From JBBRLA01 sp038231615 (GTDB lineage Bacteria > Myxococcota_A > Polyangia > Palsa-1104 > JAEUJZ01), in contig JBBRLA010000258.1 of NCBI GenBank assembly GCA_038231615.1, positions 1 to 10,813 on the forward strand: a stretch of 10,813 bases of DNA. Reading direction: 5' to 3'. A program made the translations under genes and the position numbers. The notes under the pieces are model-generated. The model was given only the letters and a program-made list of their open reading frames with translations. It made no database searches and was not told the DNA's origin. Positions 1 to 5,783 of this stretch are shown here, piece by piece (the first letter of the stretch is position 1; each line of letters starts with the position of its first letter).

Positions 1-297
1 CGGGTGGGCCTGTCCCTGTGCGGCTGGAGTTGCAAGGCCCACGACGGCCTCGCCGGGACCACCCCGGAGGCCGCGCTGCACCGTCTTTCCGCCGGCCTTC
101 ATCCGGGGGCCATCCTCCTGCTTCACGACGCGACCGAGCGCGGGGCCCGGCGCCCGATCGCCGAGGAAGTGCTCGCCGGCCTGCTGCCGCTCTTGCAGGC
201 GCGGGGCCTTCGCCCGGTGACACTGGACCGCCTTTTGGCCGGCCCGGGGACTATCGATCCTTCCCGAGGATGGGGTACCATGGGCCAGGCCCGTTGA
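1..297 (+). CDS. Polysaccharide deacetylase family protein, C-terminal part (5' end outside window)
   Basis: The reading frame is open from base 1 and stops at TGA 295-297. It gives about 98 residues that match the end of the NodB/polysaccharide deacetylase fold: a GWS strand, then KAHDGL, a helix (EAALHRLSAGL), and the hallmark PGAILLLHDATERG. After that comes a final helix and strand (LLPLLQARGLRPVTLDRLL). In this family the PG-IxLLHD segment carries a conserved His near the active site; the metal-binding motifs lie further N-terminal and are outside the window. Members remove acetyl groups from cell-wall or exopolysaccharide amino sugars; the substrate cannot be told here. The stop codon overlaps the start of the kinase gene (TGATG), so the two are probably co-transcribed and translationally coupled. 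The GTG at base 4 is not a credible start because the fold would lack its core. Confidence 0.8.
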   Translation, partial: RVGLSLCGWSCKAHDGLAGTTPEAALHRLSAGLHPGAILLLHDATERGARRPIAEEVLAGLLPLLQARGLRPVTLDRLLAGPGTIDPSRGWGTMGQAR

Positions 298-1691
298 TGA
301 GCACGACCTGGGACACGCTCGATGAGGAGGGGGCGACAAGGCTGCTCGATCGGCCGGAGCCCGCGCCCCTGCCGGTGGAATACCGCATCGGCAGGCGCCT
401 GGGACAGGGGGGCTTCGCCGAGGTCTACGAGGCCGAGGTGAACGAAGCCGATCCGCCTCCTGCCGTTGCCGTGACCCCGGGCCGGCGGGTCGCCCTGAAG
501 CGCCTCCTGCCCGGGATGCGCGCCGACCCGATGCGTCGCCGTCTACTCATCCGCGAGGCCCATCTGGCGGCGCAACTGGTCCATCCGAACATCGTCAAGG
601 TGCTGGACCTGGTAAACCTGGGCGACGAGTTGGCCATCGTCATGGAGCTGGTGGAAGGCCTCTCCGCCAACCATCTCCTGTATCGCCTGGCCCAGCGTTC
701 GCAGCGGCTTACCCTGGGTTCCGTCGCCCACATCATGCAGGGGCTGCTTCTGGCCCTGAGCTACCTGGAGAACCCACCCATCTTCGGCAGGCGCCCGCTG
801 GTCCACTCGGACATCAGCCTGGAAAATGTCATGGTGACGGTGACAGGCGAGGTGAAGCTCCTCGACTTCGGCATCGCCGGCCAGGACCAGAGCGGCCCGG
901 CGGACGATGAAGAGGGCCTGACCAGCATCCACCAGGTCGCCGGCAAGCGTTCGTACCACCCCCCCGAGGGCGCCCAGGCCGCCCCGACGGTCTCCGGAGA
1001 CCTTTACGCCGCCGGCATCTGCTTCTGGGAACTCATCGCCGGCTGCCGCTTCCCCATCCTGCCCCAGGGCGTCAGCTCCCGGGAGATCGGCAGTCTCATC
1101 GCCTTCGCCGCGGAGGGCCTTCCCGAGGGCGTGTGGACCACCCTGAAGCTCTGCCTGTCCATCGACCCCTCGATCCGGCCGGGGACCGCGGCCCGGGGCG
1201 GCGAGCTGATGCAGAGCGCTAGCATCGTTGCCTCCTTCAGCCAGGAAGCCCTGGCGCACCTGGTGCGTCATATCGTCGGGCGACCCGCCCCCGGCGATGG
1301 CTCGCCCCACCGGGAGTGGCCTTCCCCCAGCGAACCCCACGACGTCGTCTCCTCGCTGGTCGAGCGTCTGCACTTCGCCTTCTGCGCCCACCGGGTCCAG
1401 GCCTACGAACCAGTGGCCCCCGACGAGATCGAGGAGATGGGCGGCCACGAGTTCATCCTCCGGGCCGAACGTGGAGGCACCGGGGAGCCGATCCCCGACT
1501 TCCTTCTGCGGGAGACCCTGGACAGCGGCTATCGAGAGGAAGACGGCACCCTCTTCTTCCGCGTCCGCCCGCCGGGCGCACAGTCCCATGTCTTCGTGAT
1601 CCAGCCCGGGGATGGGCGGGTCTATGAGGCGCTGGCCCGACAGATCCTCCACGCCCTGATGCGCCCGGACGCACCGCCTCTGGAGGTATAG
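297..1691 (+). CDS. Soluble eukaryote-like Ser/Thr protein kinase with altered catalytic loop
   Basis: The protein has 464 residues if it starts at ATG 297, whose A is the last base of the upstream TGA stop. Residues 28-310 form a protein kinase domain: glycine loop GQGGFAEVY (36-44), ATP-binding lysine in VALK (K68), helix-C glutamate in REAHL (E87), and a catalytic loop HSDISLEN (170-177). They continue with DFG (190-192), a PPE motif in place of APE (222-224) and the helix-F aspartate D235. The catalytic Asp (D172) and Asn (N177) are kept. However, the Arg of HRD is Ser and the usual catalytic-loop Lys is Ser (HRDxKxxN becomes HSDxSxxN). A Ser at the Lys position also occurs in myxobacterial kinases with HRDxSPxN. 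Residues 320-464 are a C-terminal region I do not recognise. No membrane segment is seen, so the protein is cytoplasmic. The FHA regulator gene follows within 47 bp, making it a plausible partner. Longer in-frame starts (from base 18) would lie inside the deacetylase gene and are unlikely. Confidence 0.9.
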   Translation: MSTTWDTLDEEGATRLLDRPEPAPLPVEYRIGRRLGQGGFAEVYEAEVNEADPPPAVAVTPGRRVALKRLLPGMRADPMRRRLLIREAHLAAQLVHPNIVKVLDLVNLGDELAIVMELVEGLSANHLLYRLAQRSQRLTLGSVAHIMQGLLLALSYLENPPIFGRRPLVHSDISLENVMVTVTGEVKLLDFGIAGQDQSGPADDEEGLTSIHQVAGKRSYHPPEGAQAAPTVSGDLYAAGICFWELIAGCRFPILPQGVSSREIGSLIAFAAEGLPEGVWTTLKLCLSIDPSIRPGTAARGGELMQSASIVASFSQEALAHLVRHIVGRPAPGDGSPHREWPSPSEPHDVVSSLVERLHFAFCAHRVQAYEPVAPDEIEEMGGHEFILRAERGGTGEPIPDFLLRETLDSGYREEDGTLFFRVRPPGAQSHVFVIQPGDGRVYEALARQILHALMRPDAPPLEV

Positions 1692-1723
1692 GCCCGTCTG
1701 GACCCCCAGCGATGCCAGGGAAG

Positions 1724-1738
1724 TGTTATTGTATTCCT
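1724..1738 (+). promoter_or_regulatory. Possible extended -10 box for the sigma-54 activator gene (leaderless layout)
   Basis: TGT followed by TATTGT (1727-1732) resembles an extended -10 element (TGnTATAAT). It ends exactly 6 nt before ATG 1739, so a transcript starting about 7 nt downstream would begin at the start codon. No Shine-Dalgarno sequence lies before 1739, and no good -35 box is seen at normal spacing. The same TATTGT-N6-ATG layout occurs at 5772. This is motif reading only. Confidence 0.4.
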
Positions 1739-3115
1739 ATGGATGACCCGCGCGATTTGAGGACAGAGGCGCAGATTGGTGGCTTCTCCACCGTCATCGA
1801 CCTGCCGCGCATCCGGCTGACCGTGACCGAAGGACCGGATCAGGGCGTGACCTGTGACAGCGACGACGAGATGCTGGTGCGCGTGGGGACCCGCCCCAAC
1901 AACTCGCTGCTGCTGACCGATCGAAACGTCAGCGGCTACCATCTGGAGGTCTCCCGCAGCACTACCGGCTGGCGCCTCCGCGACGTCGGCAGCACCAACG
2001 GCACCTTCGTCGCCGGGATGCGGGTCTACGACCTGGTCCTGCGCTCCGGCACGTTGATCTCGCTGGGCAAGACCAAGATCCGCCTGGACGCCCTGGACGA
2101 CGATCCCATCCGCGCTTCCTTGCACCCCGCCGGGCGATTCGGCGACATGATCGGGCAGAGCGTCATCATGCGCCGCCTCTTCTCGCGCATCGCCTCCGTC
2201 GCCGCCTCCAACGCCACGCTGCTCATCACCGGCGAGACCGGCACTGGCAAGGAGGCCGTGGCCGAGGCGCTGGTCCAGGCCAGCCCCCGGGCCAGCAGCC
2301 CCTTCGTCGTCATCGACTGCTCTTCGCTGCCGGCCAACCTCATCGAAAGCGAACTCTTCGGCCACAACAAGGGCAGCTTCACCGGTGCCCAGAACGACTA
2401 CCGCGGGGCCTTCGAGCGGGCCGACGGCGGCACCGTCTTCCTCGACGAAATCGGGGAGCTGCCGATCGACCTCCAGCCCAAGCTCCTGCGGGTGCTGGAA
2501 CGCCGGGAGGTGCGCCGCGTCGGATCGGAGAAGACCCGTCCCATCGACGTGCGCGTCATGGCCGCCACCAACCGAGACCTGGCCCTGGAGGTCAACGAAC
2601 GGCGGTTCCGGCAGGACCTGTACTACCGCCTCTCGGTGGTGAACGTACACATCCCCCCCCTGCGGGAGCGGCGCGAGGACATCCCCCTCCTGGTCGAGCA
2701 CTTCTACAGCAACCTGTCCGACGGCCGGCACGGGCCCGCCATGGTGGAAATCAGGCAGCGGCTCTGCGACAACGACTATGCGTGGCCGGGCAATGTCCGC
2801 GAACTGCGCAACGCCGTCGAGCGGGCCTTTCATGTCCCCGATGAAGACCCGGTGGGCTCCCGCTCCGACGCTCTGCAACGCAAAGTTTCCGAGCAGCCCT
2901 TGGCCCCCGGTCTATCACCTTCCGCGGGAATCGACCTGAATGTCCCCTTCAAGGTGGCCAAACAGCAGTTGATTGATTCGTTCGAAAAGCACTACCTAGG
3001 CGCCTTGTTGAAAGCGACTCGCCACAATGTCAGCGAGGCCGCGCGCCGGGCCCAGATTGATCGGATGCACTTGCATAAACTGATCACCCAGCACCGGCTC
3101 AACGAGAACGACTGA
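1739..3115 (+). CDS. FHA-domain sigma-54-dependent transcriptional activator (bEBP, Fis-type HTH)
   Basis: The protein has 458 residues from ATG 1739. An in-frame ATG at 1712 would add nine residues (MPGKCYCIP) that look non-native. An FHA domain (about 46-116) keeps the Ser and His of the phosphopeptide loop (S65-G-Y-H68) and the STNGT motif (85-89). FHA domains bind phosphothreonine, so a Ser/Thr kinase is the expected input. The central AAA+ domain starts near residue 137. It has Walker A GETGTGKE (165-172), the sigma-54 contact loop GSFTGA (212-217, canonical GAFTGA), Walker B TVFLDEIGE (232-240), sensor I AATNRD (275-280) and arginine fingers in RFRQDLYYRL (289-298). Residues 415-453 form a Fis-type helix-turn-helix that binds upstream enhancer sites. 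There is no receiver domain; FHA takes the sensory place, a layout common in myxobacteria. The gene follows the kinase by 47 bp. A plausible target is the -24/-12 promoter of the nearby KGG gene, but this is inference. Confidence 0.93.
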   Translation: MDDPRDLRTEAQIGGFSTVIDLPRIRLTVTEGPDQGVTCDSDDEMLVRVGTRPNNSLLLTDRNVSGYHLEVSRSTTGWRLRDVGSTNGTFVAGMRVYDLVLRSGTLISLGKTKIRLDALDDDPIRASLHPAGRFGDMIGQSVIMRRLFSRIASVAASNATLLITGETGTGKEAVAEALVQASPRASSPFVVIDCSSLPANLIESELFGHNKGSFTGAQNDYRGAFERADGGTVFLDEIGELPIDLQPKLLRVLERREVRRVGSEKTRPIDVRVMAATNRDLALEVNERRFRQDLYYRLSVVNVHIPPLRERREDIPLLVEHFYSNLSDGRHGPAMVEIRQRLCDNDYAWPGNVRELRNAVERAFHVPDEDPVGSRSDALQRKVSEQPLAPGLSPSAGIDLNVPFKVAKQQLIDSFEKHYLGALLKATRHNVSEAARRAQIDRMHLHKLITQHRLNEND

Positions 3116-3123
3116 GCCGGTGC
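3091..3123 (+). terminator. Perfect 11-bp hairpin spanning the stop codon of the sigma-54 activator
   Basis: GCACCGGCTCA (3091-3101) and TGAGCCGGTGC (3113-3123) are perfect inverted repeats with an 11-nt loop. The TGA stop codon is the first three bases of the right arm. No T-run follows on the plus strand, so it is not a textbook intrinsic terminator. It lies between convergent genes and would form on either strand, so it may act as a terminator-like or 3'-end stabilising structure. Confidence 0.5.
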
Positions 3124-3174
3124 TGATTCGTCGGACCCGTACCGACCCCCTCAATGAACTGGGCTCTCTAGCGA

Positions 3175-3468
3175 TCAATGGGTCCTGCGGGATTCCCCGT
3201 TGTCTCCCTTCGCCCCATCGACATTGGCCTGCGCGTTCTTGCGGTGGCCGCCGTGCGAACTCATACCGCCTTCACGCCCGATCGCCGCCATGTGCTGCCG
3301 GTCCCTGCTGACCGCCTCGCCGCCCTTGCGCCCGGCGACTCGTGCCTCCTCGGGGGTGAACTCATGGGCCGTACCCTTCTCATGGGCGGCCTTCCCCCCC
3401 TTCTTCGCGATCTCCCTCTGCTTCTCCCGATCCATCGCCGCAAACCCACGAAGCTGCTTCTCGCTCAT
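3175..3468 (-). CDS. KGG-repeat general stress protein (Con-10/YciG-like)
   Basis: The protein has 97 residues and is small, highly charged and glycine-rich, with no signal peptide or membrane segment. It carries three spaced KGG-type motifs: AKKGGKAAHE (21-30), AGRKGGEAV (45-53) and IGREGGMSS (63-71), with the linker KGTAHEFTPEEA between the first two. This is the hallmark of the KGG/Con-10/YciG family, proteins induced by stress, starvation or sporulation whose biochemical role is not settled. The third motif is EGG instead of KGG. The start is fixed by an excellent ribosome site, GGAGG with 7-nt spacing. An upstream in-frame start at 3609 is rejected because it would cover that site and the promoter. 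The gene has its own -24/-12 promoter and is convergent with the sigma-54 activator gene. A shadow frame covers the plus strand here but has no family features. Confidence 0.9.
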   Translation of the reverse strand: MSEKQLRGFAAMDREKQREIAKKGGKAAHEKGTAHEFTPEEARVAGRKGGEAVSRDRQHMAAIGREGGMSSHGGHRKNAQANVDGAKGDNGESRRTH

Positions 3469-3471
3469 GTT

Positions 3472-3480
3472 CCTACCTCC
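3472..3480 (-). promoter_or_regulatory. Strong ribosome binding site for the KGG gene
   Basis: On the minus strand GGAGGTAGG is followed by AAC and ATG. GGAGG sits 7 nt before the start, close to ideal, and settles the start at 3468. It is the clearest Shine-Dalgarno sequence in the window and suggests high expression once transcribed. Confidence 0.85.
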
Positions 3481-3522
3481 AGAGTGTGTCGAGTGGAAAT
3501 CTTGTCTATCCCGTTCAGACTG

Positions 3523-3538
3523 AGCAAGTAGCGGGCCA
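3523..3538 (-). promoter_or_regulatory. Sigma-54 (-24/-12) promoter of the KGG gene
   Basis: On the minus strand TGGCCCG-CTAC-TTGCT matches the sigma-54 consensus TGGCACG-N4-TTGCW with one mismatch (A to C); the base before it is G where Y is preferred. The invariant GG and GC are exactly 10 nt apart. Transcription would start near 3512, leaving a leader of about 43 nt that contains the strong ribosome site. The neighbouring gene encodes a sigma-54 activator, which raises confidence; binding itself is not shown. Confidence 0.65.
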
Positions 3539-3574
3539 CCGCCCCTGGCTTGATTTTCCCATGCCTGAGTCCGA

Positions 3575-3624
3575 TTTCGCGAAAAATTTGCGAGACCCCA
3601 GGATCGCACAGCAATGTTTTCGCG
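3575..3624. promoter_or_regulatory. Candidate upstream activator sites for the KGG sigma-54 promoter
   Basis: TTTCGCGAAA (3575-3584) is a perfect 10-bp palindrome. TTTCGCG recurs at 3618-3624, 43 bp away (about four helical turns), and CGCGAAAA (3578-3585) is inverted against TTTTCGCG (3617-3624). On the minus strand CGCAAATTTTTCGCG (3578-3592) is a near-palindrome. The sites lie about 45 and 86 bp upstream of the -24 box, in the range for enhancer binding by a Fis-type activator. The flanking stretch between the KGG start and the CoxE-like stop is richer in A/T than nearby genes and contains no credible gene. Confidence 0.4.
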
Positions 3625-3666
3625 CTTGTTGAGTCTGATGTCAGCCTCTTCGTTGGTCAGATAGGT

Positions 3667-4845
3667 CTATCGCCGCAGTTCCTTCATGGCCCGATCCAGG
3701 CCGGCCAGGGTTAGCGGGTACATCCGACCGCCCATGAGCTGGTGCATCATGGCCACGGACTGGTAGTGCGGCCAGTGCTCCTCGGGCATGGGGTTGAGCC
3801 ACACGGCCCTTGGATAGGCCGCCAGCGCCCGCGCCACCCACACCTGCCCAGCCTCCCCGTTGTGGTGCTCCACGCTGCCGCCGGCATGCACGATCTCGTA
3901 TGGGCTCATGGCCGCGTCTCCGACGAAGATCAGCTTGTAGTCCGATGGATAGGTGCGCAAAAGTTCGCCCACCGGCAACCGCTCGGCGTGGCGCCGCTGG
4001 TTGTCTTGCCACACCGTTTCGTAGAGGCAGTTGTGGAAGTAGTAGGGGCGCAGGTGCTTGAACTCGCTGCGGGCCGCCGAGAACAATTCGGCGCAGGACC
4101 GCACATGATCGTCCATCGAGCCACCGATATCCAGCAGCAGCAGCACCTTCACCGCGTTGTGGCGCTCGGGCACCATGCACAGGTCAAGGCAGCCGCCGTT
4201 CCTGGCGGTGTGGCGGATGGTGGCGGGCAGGTCCAGTTCTTCGCGCGCCCCGTCCCGGGCCAGCTTGCGCAGGCGGCGCAGGGCGAGCTGAATGTTGCGC
4301 GTGCCGATATCGATGTTGTCGTCCAGGTTGCGGAACTCGCGCCGGTCCCAGACCTTGACCGCCCGGCGGTGGCGCGACTCCTTCTGTCCGATGCGCACGC
4401 CCTCGGGGTTGTAGCCGTCGGCGCCGAAGGGGGAGGATCCCTTTGTGCCGATCCACTTGCTGCCGCCCTCGTGGCGCTCCTTCTGAGAAAGGAGACGCTC
4501 GCGCAATAGGTCCATCAGCTTGTCCCAGTCGCCCACCGCCCGGATCTGCGCCATTTCCTCGGGGGAAAAGACCCGCGCCGCCAGGGAGCGCAGCCAGTCC
4601 TCGGGCAGTTCGCGCAAAAGGTCCTCTAGACCTGCCTCGGCGCCCTGGAAACACTGCCCGAAGACGCGGTCGAACTTGTCGAGGTGCCGCTCGTCCTTGA
4701 CCAGGCAGGCGCGGCTGAGAAAATAGAAATCGTCCACCGACCCGCTGACCACTCCCTCGGCCAGCGAGCGCAGGAGCGCCAGATACTCGGTCAGCGACAC
4801 CGGTACCCCGGCGCTGCGCAGCCGCTGAAAGAACGTCAGGAACAC
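3667..4845 (-). CDS. CoxE-like VWA domain protein
   Basis: The protein has 392 residues and starts at GTG 4845, with a G-rich ribosome site (AGGGGGCGG) just upstream. The N-terminal half (1-120) is helical. It is followed by the family signature GGSKWIGTKGSSPFGADGYNP (128-147) and a basic region. From about 230 a von Willebrand A fold begins, with an intact MIDAS motif DIGGS (239-243) for binding a divalent metal, and a later strand LIFVGD (305-310) that supplies another conserved Asp. No signal peptide or membrane segment is seen, so it is cytoplasmic. CoxE-type VWA proteins work with MoxR AAA+ ATPases in maturation or metal-centre insertion; the client here is unknown. The stop of the ATPase gene (TAG 4849-4847) lies one base before this GTG, so the two are translationally coupled. 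Family call is firm, client unknown. Confidence 0.9.
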   Translation of the reverse strand: MFLTFFQRLRSAGVPVSLTEYLALLRSLAEGVVSGSVDDFYFLSRACLVKDERHLDKFDRVFGQCFQGAEAGLEDLLRELPEDWLRSLAARVFSPEEMAQIRAVGDWDKLMDLLRERLLSQKERHEGGSKWIGTKGSSPFGADGYNPEGVRIGQKESRHRRAVKVWDRREFRNLDDNIDIGTRNIQLALRRLRKLARDGAREELDLPATIRHTARNGGCLDLCMVPERHNAVKVLLLLDIGGSMDDHVRSCAELFSAARSEFKHLRPYYFHNCLYETVWQDNQRRHAERLPVGELLRTYPSDYKLIFVGDAAMSPYEIVHAGGSVEHHNGEAGQVWVARALAAYPRAVWLNPMPEEHWPHYQSVAMMHQLMGGRMYPLTLAGLDRAMKELRR

Positions 4846-4846
4846 G

Positions 4847-5719
4847 CTACCGCCCCCTGGGCCGTGTCATTCCTCCCGGGCCCTGCGCTCCCGTACGCCG
4901 ATGCAGGTGGAGCAGGTCCACGTCCTGCTCGCTCTTGAGCAGCGCGCCGAGGAAAGGCGCCCCCTCGCCCCCGGGGCTGCCGGCGCGGCGCAGCTCGGCC
5001 TCGGAGAGGCCGGCGTCTAGGAGCAGGCGCAGCCAGTCGAGCAGCTCCGAAGTGGTGGGGCGCTTCTTGAGCCCGGGCACCTCGCGCAGTGCATAGAACA
5101 CATCCATCGCGGCGCGCAGGATGTCGCCGCCAAGGTCGGGGAAGTGCACGCCGACGATGCGGCGCATGGTGGCCTCGTCGGGGAAGCGGATGTAGTGGAA
5201 GAAGCAGCGCCGCAGGAAGGCATCGGGCAGCTCCTTCTCGTTGTTGCTGGTGATGATGACCACCGGCCGTTCCCGGGCCACCACCGTCTGCCGCGTCTCG
5301 TAGACGTAGAACTCCATGCGGTCCAGTTCCAGAAGCAGATCGTTGGGAAATTCGATATCCGCCTTGTCGATCTCGTCGATCAGGAGCACCGGCGCAGGCG
5401 ACATCTCGAAGGCTTCCCACAGCTTGCCGTGTACGATGTAGTTGGCGATGTCGCTGACCCGCGGGTCGCCGAGCTGCGAGTCGCGCAGGCGGGACACGGC
5501 GTCGTATTCGTAAAGGCCCTGCTGCGCCTTGGTGGTGGACTTGATGTGCCAGCGGAGAAGCGTCCGGGACAGGGCGCGGGCCACCTCCTCGGCGAGGATG
5601 GTCTTGCCGGTCCCGGGTTCGCCCTTCACCAGGAGCGGGCGGCGCAGGGTGATGGCGGCATTGACCGCCACCAGGAGTTCACGGCTGGCGACGTAGGTGT
5701 CGGTTCCAGTAAATTGCAT
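4847..5719 (-). CDS. MoxR-family AAA+ ATPase
   Basis: The protein has 290 residues from ATG 5719. Walker A is GEPGTGKT (33-40), Walker B is VLLIDEID (111-118), sensor 1 is ITSNNEKELPDAFLRR (156-171), and the C-terminal lid carries RPTTSELLDWLRLL (220-233), typical of MoxR proteins. These ATPases act as chaperones that remodel or activate partner proteins together with a VWA protein, here the product of the next gene. The last 40 residues, rich in Gly, Pro and Arg, look disordered. Upstream in-frame ATGs at 5785 and 5794 are rejected because they would run across the whole divergent gap into the lipoprotein gene and add a non-conserved tail. AGGAG lies only 1 nt before the chosen ATG, too close for a normal ribosome site, so a short or leaderless transcript is possible. 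Confidence 0.92.
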   Translation of the reverse strand: MQFTGTDTYVASRELLVAVNAAITLRRPLLVKGEPGTGKTILAEEVARALSRTLLRWHIKSTTKAQQGLYEYDAVSRLRDSQLGDPRVSDIANYIVHGKLWEAFEMSPAPVLLIDEIDKADIEFPNDLLLELDRMEFYVYETRQTVVARERPVVIITSNNEKELPDAFLRRCFFHYIRFPDEATMRRIVGVHFPDLGGDILRAAMDVFYALREVPGLKKRPTTSELLDWLRLLLDAGLSEAELRRAGSPGGEGAPFLGALLKSEQDVDLLHLHRRTGAQGPGGMTRPRGR

Positions 5720-5727
5720 GCTCCTGG

Positions 5728-5733
5728 CGTATA
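5728..5733 (-). promoter_or_regulatory. Possible -10 box for the MoxR/CoxE-like pair
   Basis: On the minus strand TATACG ends 8 nt before ATG 5719. Transcription from it would begin within a few bases of the start codon. No clear -35 box is seen in the very GC-rich sequence upstream. Weak evidence on its own; it is supported by position in the divergent gap. Confidence 0.3.
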
Positions 5734-5771
5734 GCACACCGCGTCGATTCGCGCCGCGGCGCAGGGCGCTG

Positions 5772-5777
5772 TATTGT
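5772..5777 (+). promoter_or_regulatory. Possible -10 box for the lipoprotein gene (leaderless layout)
   Basis: TATTGT ends exactly 6 nt before ATG 5784, the same hexamer and spacing as before the sigma-54 activator gene (1727-1732 to ATG 1739). No Shine-Dalgarno sequence precedes the ATG. A start 7 nt after the box would fall on the A of the start codon. Confidence 0.4.
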
Positions 5778-5783
5778 TCGCGC

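Noticed and set aside
18..296. N-terminal extension of the soluble kinase from ATG 18
   Set aside because: It lies in a second frame of the deacetylase gene, is Arg/Pro-rich as expected of a shadow frame, and ATG 297 has the typical stop-start overlap.
1622..2878. Long open frame on the minus strand opposite the sigma-54 activator gene
   Set aside because: The plus strand encodes unmistakable FHA and AAA+ motifs; the antisense product is low-complexity and spans a gene boundary.
3178..3531. Open frame on the plus strand over the KGG gene
   Set aside because: The minus strand has the KGG repeats, a strong ribosome site and a promoter; the plus frame has no such support.
5751..5762. Perfect palindrome GCGCCGCGGCGC in the divergent gap
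   Set aside because: Built only of G and C in very GC-rich DNA, so likely by chance; no second copy or half-site was found nearby.
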